In this document: positions 26,451 to 37,330 of the stretch, one piece after another
Numbering within the stretch: the first letter of the stretch is position 1
Layout of the letters: the number at the start of each line of letters is the position of its first letter
From: Fratercula arctica
Taxonomy: Eukaryota; Chordata; Aves; Charadriiformes; Alcidae
Length of the DNA stretch: 64,000 nt
Direction: 5' to 3'
Assembly (NCBI GenBank): GCA_947846985.1
Contig: CANTUZ010000005.1
Span: 24,896,389 to 24,960,388 of the forward strand
Made by a program: the position numbers and the translations under genes
Notes under the pieces: model-generated
What the model was told of the DNA's origin: nothing
What the model saw: the letters and a program-made list of their open reading frames with translations, nothing else
Database searches by the model: none

Positions 26451-29199
26451 ATAGTTACAGAAATCTTTCTATTGTATCTCTCCCTACATCTGGCTAAGTC
26501 AGAATCCTCCCCCATTTTTTTGCTTCTTCACTGCTGTTTAGCATTGATTTTGGCCCCTGTGCACAAGGCCTGAAGGACCCTTGCTCCAAGAGTGCGATTA
26601 AGAAAAAAGGAGGAAAGATTTCCTGTCTCTCTTCATTGTATCTCTTAGTATGACTTAACTATTGCATGCGATTTTCTAAGCACTTTGAAGAAGGATATAG
26701 CAGTAACATCTCCTGTTACGCTGTCTCTAGACTTTTTGAAGGCATATTGCCTATGTAAATTAGGCTTCTCTAAAGATGATACCTCTTCCTAAACATTAAT
26801 GCCACCTAATCTAGATGACATTAATATTGTACATTGAGACTACGATGTAGATAGCTCGATAAATTTATCTCCAAACTATGTGCAGAACTGAGATCACCCA
26901 TGACTGCAGTGCAGTTAACATGGCTGCAATCACACAGTTCCAGAAGTACCCACTGCTACTAACTGAACTGCTAAAGAGCTTTGATTGGTAGTAGTCCATG
27001 GTGACAGTCCATCATATTTAGTCTAGCAGCAGCCCCTACCCACAGCCTAGTCACAGCAGAGTTAAATACAATGGGTGGGCTAAACATATAAATCATAAAA
27101 AAAAAAAAGTCAAGATAAATCAAGGCCCACTAAAGTTATCTGTGTCGTGGTGAGGCCTGATCTGTTCGGTAGCTGCAACACAGCTCTCCACAAACAATTA
27201 AAGGAAACTCCAGGAAGCCTGTGCACTGATCCCTTAAGCAAAGCAGTTTCAGCAGACAGAATCTAGCACAAAATCTTTCCTGTGACTCTCCATCCCTTGA
27301 AATGATGCCACCACTGAATGCATGCCAAGTTGTTAGTGAAACTGGTGTGTAACAGACTTAGTGTACATTGGAAACATGTGAATTATGTCAGCCAACCTGG
27401 TTCTGGTTGGGCTTTTGTCCAGAAAGGATATCTGTTTTGATTCCCTATATCAGAACACAATAGACTGGAAAATGGTTTACGGGAAGATGGAGTAAGCGAG
27501 TGTCTGGATCTAAAACTCACAGCTGTCCAGCTACTTCTCTTATGCACTGAATGGAAAATCCTAAAAGTGTGGAAAAAGTTTTGGTTCGGAGTTGTCCGTT
27601 GAGACTGGGAGTATGTTACTTTATTATTTCTTTAGTGGATGGCAATATAGAATGTCTCTGGGAGATGGAGGTGGTCTGGGTGGTGCTTTCCACATATGTT
27701 TTCCAGTCCAGTTAAAAACTTAAAATATAAACACTTTGGTAAACCTTGTTACCTTCTCTCATCCAAATCAAGAAAATTTGGCTGGCATTGCTGTTTTCAG
27801 CTTAAAACTTTGGAGATTTTGCATATTTGACTCTAAAGATCCGTATTAAAAGTAGCTAAAATATATTCTGTAGAAAATGGGAACTTTTTTCAAAACAGTT
27901 AACCAAGTTGATCGTAACTTCAGTTTTATACACTGAGATAGTTCTGGCAGACAGTTTCAAAGGCACTTCAACTTTAGCTCTTTAATGAAGCTGGATTTCT
28001 TCTTGTGAATTGCGCAGGCTGGACTAGGCTGCCCAGAAGGCTGTTCAGATGGGGAGTCATCTTCAAGTACAGAGTCATGAAGCTGTTGTAGAAGAAAATT
28101 GTTACATATTAAAGCTATATGGGTTATGAATTTAAAGAATATACAGTGTCAGGAAGTAAAAAAGGGTGATTTTTTTGTGTGTGTTTTTTATTTCTTCTGG
28201 GACAAAGATACTTCCAGCGTGCCCCAATCACCATCTTCTTCGCCTTTAAGATGAAAATGACCTTCAAGATGTAAATTCTTCATATAGCAGCTCTAAACCC
28301 ATCACTGACAGTTGAGAAACTGAGCTTTAAGGGACTGCATTTAGGGCTGTGCTCATACAACCTCCCTACATGCTGCCATTCTGTAGATTAGTGAATCACT
28401 TTATTTTTCCATACAGCTCCCTCTTTCTACTAGACTTATTTACTCTGCCAGGCTCCAGCTACGTCTGCACTTATTTAAATGGCACTCTGAAGGTACCAGT
28501 ATACACATCAAACCTTTCCCTGGAAAAGGCTTAAAATGCCACAGCAATTCCATCTTTATCTAGGCTGGCCTGAATCAAGTGTCCATGTGACTGGCAGCAC
28601 TCTGCGGGGACCAGAGGAGCGCTGACATATCTTAGGACTCAAATCCTTAAAGTATGTTTGTAAGAAAATGAGAATATTCTTGGCAGCTAAGTCAGTGGAA
28701 ATGCAATCCCACTATTCCAGACAGCCGTGGTGTGGGGATTCAGTCCAAGCCACTATATCATAGGTGTGCATTGGAGGTATGTGAACTGTACCCTGTACAG
28801 TAGCTATGAAATGCAGCTCCTGCTTTGAGCTTACTCAGACAAAAGCACCCTGGAGGCCATTAATAATGTGTAGCACATGTTAACTCCTACATCCAACACA
28901 GTCTTTCTGGACTGGAGTATGGTACTATTAGCCTTCTCCCCTTCATGTCTCTCTCTGAACTCCCCTGTTGCAACATTCATAGGAAATCAGTTAATGAGTG
29001 GCTATCACTCTAAAAAAAACTTTACTATATGAAATAATGCTCAAGCTAAATAACAGCTATAGCTCTGTAGATGCACTCCATTCTGAAAGAAACAGATCCA
29101 TTAAGTAACGTACCCCAAAGTAAAAAGTAGTCTAGGAAGCATATTTTGTATATTGCTCCTTTTGTGTAGTCGTTTTTCTTTTTGCATGAACAAATCAGC
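26451..29199. other. Non-coding DNA, no clear repeat
   Basis: No gene recognised. The segment 28010-28070 faintly resembles an internal sense-strand CR1 segment but is too diverged to call. GC content is slightly higher at 28560-28900 without any open frame of note. Confidence 0.65.
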
Positions 29200-29262
29200 G
29201 AAATATATATATTTTATGTATGTGTGTGTGTATAAACATATATATTTATATATATATGTCTA
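29200..29262. repeat. TA/TG-rich low-complexity tract
   Basis: Alternating 'atatatatattttatgtatg', 'tgtgtgtgtataaacatata' and 'tatttatatatatatgtc' make an imperfect TA/TG microsatellite. An open frame of 79 codons crosses it only because of this composition. Confidence 0.85.
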
Positions 29263-29690
29263 TCAAAATTCTCGTATGTATTCCTTAGTGTGTACTAGAT
29301 GCTATAAAATCCCACTTCTCCTTGGAGGGAGAGCTGACTGCAGGGTGAGCGTGCAGAGACGGGCAGTGTTTTATGAAACCTGGCAAACGTAAGTGTAATA
29401 ACGATAAATGTGTCAACATCCAGCTGTCAACATCCAAAGTTTTCTGGCCAGACATTCAATCTTTTATGACCTGGAGATACTTATTAAAAAGATCCCCCAA
29501 TGACTATTAACAGATGCTTTGTTTTTATACATCTTTATTTACCTGGTGCTATAGAATTGGATGACACTGTTTGTAAATAAATCAACAGTGCAAAGAAGCT
29601 ATATTAAATATTGAAAAAGAGGAAGAAAAGACAGAGAAAATCTCTCCTACATGAAAGGTCTTCCTACGAAATAAAATACTTCTTACAGTT

Positions 29691-30160
29691 GTTTGTGTTC
29701 ACATCATAGCTGCATTCCCTCTTCCATAACAGTCTGTAGTGGGACTGAGCCGGTGACATCAGTGTCTTATTATGGGCACGGATTCTGGGCTGAGCTTCGT
29801 CATCCTGTCAACAGCAAGTGTGACCATTTGCAGGGCAAGGACATGTCAGGACACCTGGGACGCATTTGTATATACAGCCTTTTCCTGCTGTCTGTCTGCC
29901 TGCCGCTTAAACTCAATCCCACCCACATTCCACTTAAAGTCCACAGTGGAAGAAGGACAAGGGAAAGGAGGGGAAGGACATGGGGGTGGGGAGAAGAGGG
30001 AAAAGTGTTGATAAGAGAGTACAATGACTGGAATGTATAAATTGGGGGGGGGGGTGTTTGTGTATTAATATTTGTTCTGTGAAGAGGTTTCTTAGAGGAG
30101 CGGGAGAAAATAGCAGTCAAACAAAGACAGGAGGAACTGCTTAAGAGGAGCTGAGACATG
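29691..30160. other. GC-richer block with purine/G-run tract
   Basis: Plus-strand frames of 115 and 79 codons and a minus-strand frame of 119 codons overlap here, but none shows a domain or family I know. The most distinctive part is a purine-rich strand at 29945-30003 with G-runs at 29961-29963, 29970-29973, 29982-29986, 29988-29991 and 29998-30000, followed by a G11 homopolymer at 30044-30054. Such runs could form a G-quadruplex or triplex. I see nothing that establishes a gene. Confidence 0.5.
30044..30054. repeat. G11 homopolymer
   Basis: There are eleven consecutive G residues between 'ataaatt' and 'tgtttg'. Runs like this are often variable in length and prone to sequencing error. Confidence 0.9.
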
Positions 30161-33100
30161 ATTTATGGAGCGGTCCTGATTTTACCTATGATTCTTAGTT
30201 ATGTCAAATTTTAATAATTAAAATATTGTAAATATTTTATCAATTCTATACTGCTATCTCTTTGCATATACATATGCTTATGTATCTATATGTACATAGA
30301 CCAGAAAACAGTTAAAATTGTGTTTCCAGCATAAGTCATGTATCTTCTTTCTCACTATGCCTAACTAAATAAATTTAATTCAAATGCTCAGGGAAAGTAG
30401 GGATACTGACTGTCATTCCTTGTTTTGGAATAATTTGTACCTATGCATTGTACATTTAATTCCTTGTACATATGCAAAAGATGCAACATAGTATTTGAGT
30501 TTCAGTTTTCATGAACTCTCACAAGCTTAGATTGATGTCTTTTTAGAAGTATCTCCAGTGGTACCATCACTTCAAAACTATACAGTGCAATATCAGCTTC
30601 AGGATTCATAATACCAATTCAACATTACTAACACCAATTCAGCATTATTAATTCTCACAGATTCAGGGTCTTCCTTTAAGTTCTTTCATTCAGAACTGAC
30701 CCTCTAACATGTGAATTCTAGTACCTGCAAGGCAGAAAAAAAATGTGTTATGTGCTAGAGAATGGGATATCACAAATCAGTCTATGTCAATCTACCCTGG
30801 TAGTAAAGAGGGCAGAAAAGGAAACAAAGACCTTGCGTGTGAGTGCGACAAGATTTGGAATAAATAATGTAGTGATGGTTAGGAACAGAGAACATTAGAG
30901 CAAAATTTGCAGTAATTCTTTTTATTTATGAATAAGCCACTCATGTAAAATCTACACCCTGTGGAGTAACTGTAGGTGCCTAATTGACTGCCTGTAAGCA
31001 AACCATTACAACTCTATTACTCCATCAGCTGCAGGGAGGACACAGTGGGAAAAAACAACTTGTAAGCAAAGTTTTCACACCCCTGCCTCGTGGTGAACTC
31101 CTCAGTTGCTTTTCACATTCTAAATCCAGAATGTGTCTCTTCTCACAAACTCCCTGTCTTGTGTAGTGCTGGCATACATAGCGTGCTCTGCTATGGCAAT
31201 TGTGCCAGATAATTAGAAACAAATTTAGCCCTGGTATAAGCATGCACACAGTTCCCAACAAAACCACTGCCTTTATTAAGAAAAATGTCACAGTAAGAAA
31301 GAAGTTCTGTGACGCTTATATAAGTGTGAATGTGTCATCATACAGCATCAACAGATCTCCAGCTCTTCTTGTTTATCTCCACTTTGGCTCTCTCTAGAAG
31401 TAGCCTAAGAGTGATGACTGCAACAGAAGGTGGAAAAAATTGGAAAGCAATGGGGTGGGAGTGATTAAATGTATTATTTTAAAGGTATACATTCATTGGC
31501 AATGAATACTTTGTGGATAGAAAATAATTCATTTTTTTAAAAGAAATATGAGAACAAGACCGTAGATAAAATCCTATTAGAAGAGTCACTGTATTCATTG
31601 ACATCAAACTTTATATTGCTTCCTTCAGCTTTCCTCAACTTAGCTACTGACTTCTAGTTTCAGGCTACAGAAACGAATAACACATAGTAGAAAAGAAAAA
31701 CAAAAATTAGTTCACTCGGATTTTCTGATCTGCTGGATATCTAAAAAGATCTCTAAACCAGAGTCAATATAAAAACTAATGATAAACTGTGCAGAAAGAG
31801 CAGTGAACTGTGAGGAATATCCCCCTATGACCCAAGCAGTTTGCCAGAGACCCAGAGGATCACAGTGGAGATGCTCAGGAAATGTGGTGACAGTAGACTT
31901 TTCTGAAAACTTTTTGAAACTTCCTTCTTCTGTTTGGATAAGATATACCAAGAGAAAGGCCAGTTGGAATTCAAAAATGCAAAACTAAAAGTGAACACGA
32001 ATATGTATTTATACATATGCATATAAATCTCCCTCTATATATAATTTCTTAACAGTTAAACACTGTCTTAAGAACTCCAGGAAAAATTGGAACTGCTTCA
32101 CTTCAAGTTTGAGGAAGTTTAAATAAGTTCTTGTTTTATCAGGAGGAGTCCATCTACCCCACCCATCCCTGTAGATTAACTGATTATTGCCCATAATCCA
32201 CAGATTTGACCAGACATCAACAGAGGTGCAAAGAGGAACCACAACTTAAAAAGAGTCAGGGTTGATCCTTGTGCTTATGATGTGCCATGTCTTATTAAAA
32301 ACAATGAACAAGGAGGACAGAGCTGCTAGTCAGCAGCCCTTTATAATCTTCATATTTCTGCACACTTAGTGTTCAGGTCCCTTATGACGGAGGCAGAAAA
32401 TCACAAGTGATTACTGCTTGTGGGAACTCATTAAACTGGGATAACTCAATTGCTTGCAATCACGTATTCTCGGCCTTGTTTGACTCAGCATCTGCTGTGT
32501 TCTGTCTGCTGGATGCCATCCCTATGAGCCAAGGGATCAGCTGAGGGGATTGAGGTCTTTGAGATCTTAACACATGAGAGTTCCACATTGTGAACAATTC
32601 AGACTCCTCTAATTGCACTTAAATGACATTGCATGTCTTCAGCTTGATCTTCAAAAGTAGACAAAGGAAAAACAGAAGAAAAAAAAGAAATTAAAAAAAT
32701 GGACTGAGACTTTATCTGTTGAATGAAGATGTTCAACTTTATTCAGAAGCAATTACATTGAGGAAACCTGGCAGTGGAGAGAATTAGTCATTTCTTTTCC
32801 TGGGAAAGAAGTTTACAGGTATGTCTGCCTTTTTTTTACTACCCAGGTATCCATCTTGTTAACCTTTAAGGATTTACCCTTTGTGCTTATAACCTTTTTA
32901 AAAGTTATAAAGATATTCATAAGAGTCTCTGGTGTATGTAAGACCGTTCTTAAGCCAGACATGTTTCTACATTTTTCCATATACTATTTTCTTTCTTACA
33001 GGCTTCCTTCTTGTTAATATGTTTTAATGATATATCTCAGAACAATACAATTCTACTGTTTACCTGCCTAGACAGTGACAAAAACTAAGACAAGATGTAC

Positions 33101-33409
33101 AGCACCTGAAAGAAAAACAAACAACAAAACAACAAACCACACACCAAAAATGCCCCCACAAGTAAAATGTACAGGAACATCACAAAATTAAAGAGGCACA
33201 ACTGTTACAGCTCAAGGTCTAGAAAAAGCATGGTGTTTCCCCCCTACATTTTTTGTATATCTTGTTATTTTGCATAAAATCTAGGCTTATTTAAAACTTA
33301 AATAGCTTTCTCCGATCAGGCTTTTTACTGCTTGTCTGTTACACCTGAATGCTAGTTAGAAGCTTGAAAAATAAAATTACCAAAACTCTTATGCAGAGCA
33401 ATGTCCAAA
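30161..33409. other. AT-rich non-coding DNA
   Basis: No gene or interspersed repeat recognised. A perfect TGACTCAGCA lies at 32481-32490. Confidence 0.68.
32481..32490 (+). promoter_or_regulatory. AP-1/MARE-like site TGACTCAGCA
   Basis: It matches the antioxidant-response/MAF half-site pattern TGACnnnGC and contains an AP-1 core TGACTCA. A single 10-bp match in 64 kb carries little weight on its own; function is not shown. Confidence 0.2.
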
Positions 33410-34330
33410 ACGATCCAAGGTGAGATCTAAGCACTTAGGCACCTACCATACAATTCATTGTAATTTAAACACTTACATCCAGAAGGGTGATCTAAAAAAC
33501 TCGGTGTACTCATTTACATGTCTGAGAGTCCATAGGCATCTTAAGTTTTCTAATTTAGTGTGTCACTGCACGCATCCAAATATGTCACCCTCTCAACTGA
33601 ATGAAATATCTAAACGTGCATCCTCCACACCCAGTCCATCTGGGATGCAAAACAGTGTGCCCTTGTGCTAAGTCTGCCCAGTGGTCCGGCTCAGTAGGTG
33701 TGCTCTGATCTCACTTCATGCATAATGACAGCATCAACTTCAGCACATTGCATAGCTCCCACAGCCACTTTCATTCAAAAATAGGTCAGGAGAAGGCGGC
33801 AAGTACTTTCATAGCAAGACCGTTATGCAAAATGTGTTTAGTAATATCACCTCCTCCTCCTCCCCCTTGCTGGCTATCTTCTGAAAGAGAAGCAGGAGAC
33901 AGTTGTCTTTGCTGACACTTCGTATGACTTACACAGAGAAGTGCAGGCGAAGCGTTTTGGTTGCAAATCTAAGTTCCACAGAGCCTAATTTGGACTATGG
34001 ATAAGTGCCTAAATTCAGGAGAAAGACAAAATTTTAGATGCGTCCCTCTCTTTGACATTTTCAAATGTGTAGCTTAGACATGTACCATCCAAACATATTG
34101 GCTGATATGAATCATGTTTGAGAGCTGTACTGGAAAGTTTAGATGTCCCACGCTGCACGATGAATTCCACTCCTCAGATTTGCATCTAATTTTGAGGCAC
34201 TGAGTCAGTGAGCAGTCCTCCAGTACTTTTTTTCTGATTTGGGCCCTTAAGCAGATTTTTGAAAGTTCAAGCTAAAGCCTATTGAACCTTGCCCCATGTA
34301 TCTGTGAGTGGCCAGTGCCTTTCTCTTCTG
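33410..34330. other. Possible very old repeat with TAGGCACCTA-type motifs
   Basis: The motifs 'cacttaggcacctaccat' (about 33430), 'ccataggcatcttaag' (about 33531), 'taagtgcctaaattcaggag' (about 34002) and 'gatttgggcccttaagcag' (about 34237) recall an old sauropsid repeat built from GGCACCTA units and 'TTTTGAAAATCTGGGCC'-like blocks. The copies are scattered and degraded. Family membership is a guess. No gene is supported here; the open frames at 33420-33671 and 33718-33915 have no known similarity. Confidence 0.25.
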
Positions 34331-35066
34331 AATATCTAAATGAAGAAAGTTAGATCCTAGTGTTGTCAAACGGGCACCAAATAACTTGAAAACTGGAGAA
34401 ACTGAATTCCTACCATTGTTCCAAAGAACTGGTCAGTGACAGAAATTAAAGGCCATTGGTAGCCTCAGAAAAAGTTTTATTTAGCAGATGAAATGTAAAA
34501 ATAGGGGGTCAGTCCTCCTCCTCTACTCTAAACTCTGCCTCTATCATCTTAGCAGGAACAACAAAGTCAAAGCAGCACAGGTACTTCCTTTTGTTCATTT
34601 GATTCACAAAGATGACAATGAACTTGACATCTCTGAGCAAGATTTCTGTATCACAAAGCTACCTGCAAATGAAACAAGCAACGCAGTGACAAGACAAACC
34701 AACAGCAGTCACTTTATTTGTACAGACAGTTCAGAAAAGAGCAGTTACATGTAACAAGAAAAAATGAAATCCTTAGTTAATATAATTTTCCTGATATTCA
34801 AGTCAGTGTCTGCTTTCTCTCACTTTCTTACGGCCCTACGGGCTTGTAATCATGTTGCAATTGCTTTTACAGTCTAACATGGACAATCACAGCCACGCAG
34901 AGGTCCAAATCTTTGCTCTTTGGAATAATGTTTTTGAAATGCAGGCCGTTGCAGTTTTGGGGAATTTTTGGAAAGGGATGAATGGATTTAATTTCATCCA
35001 TGAAATTTAGACTCTTCCACCTTTCTCTCTCAGATCTTCTCTGTGAATTATCTGTCAGATAATTAC
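34331..35066. other. Non-coding DNA
   Basis: No gene recognised. The 88-codon frame at 34488-34754 has no motif I know, and no acceptor/donor pair defines an exon. Confidence 0.65.
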
Positions 35067-35071
35067 CACAG
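35067..35071. repeat. Target-site duplication, left copy (CACAG)
   Basis: It is identical to 35446-35450 on the other side of the LTR. Confidence 0.88.
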
Positions 35072-35445
35072 TGTCACAGTTTGGGCCCAGACTGGCCCAG
35101 ACTGAGATGAATGACTGATGCTCTCCCCCACCTCTCTCTCCAAGGACAGGAGGGAGAGAGAGAGAGACTTATAAATTTAGAAGAAACTAAACTAATGAAA
35201 ATACTAATAAAATAATAAAAAGAAAATAAGGAAATATGTACAGTAGTATAAATAGCAGTGAGTATAAGCAAGAGCCTCTCTGCATGCCATCCCCCCTATA
35301 TCCATCCGACATTATCACTGTGGAAGCAGACACTGTCTGAAAAATATACCATTAATTTCAGAGAATGCAGTCAGTTAGAAGAGATACAACTGAAAAGTAA
35401 AATTACTGAAAAGAAATTCGTCCTGTTTTATGTCAAACCAGGACA
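35072..35445. mobile_element. Solo LTR, second member of the family at 13145
   Basis: It starts TGTCACAGTTTGGGCC, ends TGTCAAACCAGGACA, and is flanked by perfect CACAG duplications. At 374 bp it aligns along its whole length with the LTR at 13145-13495, with a local GA-rich expansion (about 35150-35166) and several small indels. The different duplications show it is an independent insertion, not a segmental copy. No retroviral internal region adjoins it. The 65-codon minus-strand frame inside it is not a gene. Orientation is left open for the same reason as for its sister copy. Confidence 0.9.
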
Positions 35446-35450
35446 CACAG
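35446..35450. repeat. Target-site duplication, right copy (CACAG)
   Basis: It directly follows the terminal ACA of the LTR and matches 35067-35071. Confidence 0.88.
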
Positions 35451-36229
35451 ATAGAATTACTAGGCTATAAAGACACAGGTTCTAGTCCACTCCACTCATC
35501 CTACACAGCTCCCTTTCAAATACTGTGTGCTGTTTTGCCATTTTAAGTCCTCTGCAGAAATGAGATATTCAAGTTTTCTGAATCAAAACCCTTGATAAAG
35601 GTTGGTTCATAGCACCTATAGGTTAGGTTTTTAGCCTTGTGTTAAGGATGCTGGACCAGAGAGGTGGGATAAATAGCCTTATGGTTACTGAGTGAGTTAG
35701 AAATTAAATCCAACATGGACTTTCCTGTTATGGCCATCAGACTACACTTTCTCCTTCACAAAGCTGGCCAGCTTTTCCAAGATCTATTCATGTAATGTTC
35801 AAGGGGAAAGACCTAACTGCTTTATTTTTAATGAAAAACCTATGTGGTCAGTGGGTATTAGCTTGTACTAACGTTTTTGTCAAGGTCCATGCTAAAGGCT
35901 CATCGACAGTGTCAAAGATACAACAAGCATGCCGATCTGTGTTTTCATTATATTTATGTTTTTGCGTTTCCAGATTTGTTCCTGCCCCTCAAAACATTCA
36001 GCAGGGCTCCCTGGAGCTCTTTTTTTAGGTATCACAGTGTGGGTGCGTGCATATCATGTAAGTGCTGATAAACGAGGCCAGGTATATTTTAATAACCTTC
36101 AATGTGGAAGGTATTTGTGCACCACTCTTACACACAGTCAGTCACTGTATATCTTGGCAAAGCAAGATCCATTTCTGAGGAAAGAGAACTATTTCCATCC
36201 TTAATAAGTCATTCCAAGTTTCCTGTGAT
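35451..36229. other. Non-coding DNA
   Basis: No repeat recognised. Three overlapping plus-strand frames (77, 63 and 91 codons) lie in 35795-36204, none with known similarity. Confidence 0.65.
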
Positions 36230-36368
36230 GTTATAAATAATCGGGCAAGCAGCCGGCTTTATTCTCCCTAATTTGATATGGCAGACTTGGAGAGCAGAAA
36301 AGTTCAGTCTCAACATAAGCTCTAGAGTTGGACTTTGACCAAGATTTCCCCCTTCCCTCTCCTAATGA

Positions 36369-36381
36369 GATAAAGTTTATC
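36369..36381. promoter_or_regulatory. Palindromic GATA site
   Basis: GATAAA-G-TTTATC is a perfect 6+1+6 inverted repeat giving a GATA core on each strand. Paired, facing GATA motifs are known high-affinity targets of two-fingered GATA factors. Binding is not demonstrated. Confidence 0.3.
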
Positions 36382-36979
36382 ATAAAACATGCTTACCAAG
36401 GCAGCTGAGACGGGGCCCAGGCTTCACATCTATTTCCTAGGAGCCCCCTGCTCATAGTCAGTCCTGCGTGCTGCGTGCATTAGGTCACAGCGTGCTGGGT
36501 TTGCTTTGGGGAGCTGGCAGCTAGGCTGACAGTCTTAGCTAATACACTTGTCATCTGGGAAAATAAAAAAATGCTTGCAAAACACAGCTTAAATTAGTTT
36601 GTGAGTAATTGGAAAAGGAAATATAAAGTCACACTGTTTTATACGCATGTCGGGAAGGCAGTGAGATGATGCAGTGAGTACCTGGGTTACTGGCAAAGGT
36701 CAAGTACTCTCATGACAGGCTGAGATCTTTTCAAAACTTTGGGGAGATACAGCAATCTTCACAGAACTTTCAAGAGCTGTACGGTGCAGAGACATGAGGA
36801 GGTTGCAGAGATTATTTTTACGCGTGATAGAAGGTCAATTGAAAGGACACATTCCTTCATAATTGTAAGAGCGACAAGAGGAACTTGTGATTATATTAGA
36901 ACCTGAGAAAAGATTATTTTAAGTCTGCCTCTGCAAACGATGCTTCGCAACATTTTGGGGAAGTCATTCAAGCTGTTTC

Positions 36980-36996
36980 TAATTGTCATTCAATTA
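36980..36996. promoter_or_regulatory. Inverted pair of homeodomain cores
   Basis: TAATTG and CAATTA face each other across a 5-bp spacer. Each is a classic homeodomain core, and inverted pairs can bind homeodomain dimers, though paired-class factors usually prefer spacers of 2-3. The inverted repeat is seen; its role is inference. Confidence 0.3.
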
Positions 36997-37330
36997 TAAG
37001 AGAAGTTAAATAAATAACTCTTTACCTACGTCTTGGAAATACAGGAAAATTAATTAGATAATGTTATTGAAAACACTTATAAGTGCTCTATAATACTACT
37101 GGAGGCCAAAGCAGTGCATTGATGTTCATTTCAAATACAAAGGAAAGTGGGTTTTTTGTTGTTCAAATGCCTCAGGTCATATTTTCAGATCGGCTTCATT
37201 TCCAGAATGCAACCCAGATGTATTGTTATGGATTTTAAAATAAAATTATTGCTTAAAGGTAAAGCACGATAATAGGAAAATTAACTTGTTCTGATGAGTC
37301 ATAACATAAAGTAATTTCCCTTTAAAAACA

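Larger units (their letters stand above)
36230..37330. promoter_or_regulatory. Candidate enhancer-like conserved block
   Basis: This is about 1.1 kb of unique sequence with no transposon signal and an unusual number of palindromic factor-like sites. They are GATAAAGTTTATC at 36369-36381 (two facing GATA motifs), TAATTG-tcatt-CAATTA at 36980-36996 (two facing homeodomain motifs five bases apart) and the AP-1 site TGAGTCA at 37295-37301. The base texture resembles vertebrate conserved non-coding elements. Conservation cannot be measured here, so the enhancer role is inference. Confidence 0.3.

Noticed and set aside
28006..28070. Possible sense-strand internal CR1 segment (GCTGCCCAGAAGGCTG and following)
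   Set aside because: It is only loosely similar, without the diagnostic 3' tail; too weak to list as a feature.
29693..30159. Overlapping 115- and 119-codon frames on opposite strands
   Set aside because: Both come from a purine-rich strand read as Gly/Arg/Glu one way and Ser/Leu/Pro the other. No homology or splice structure was seen.
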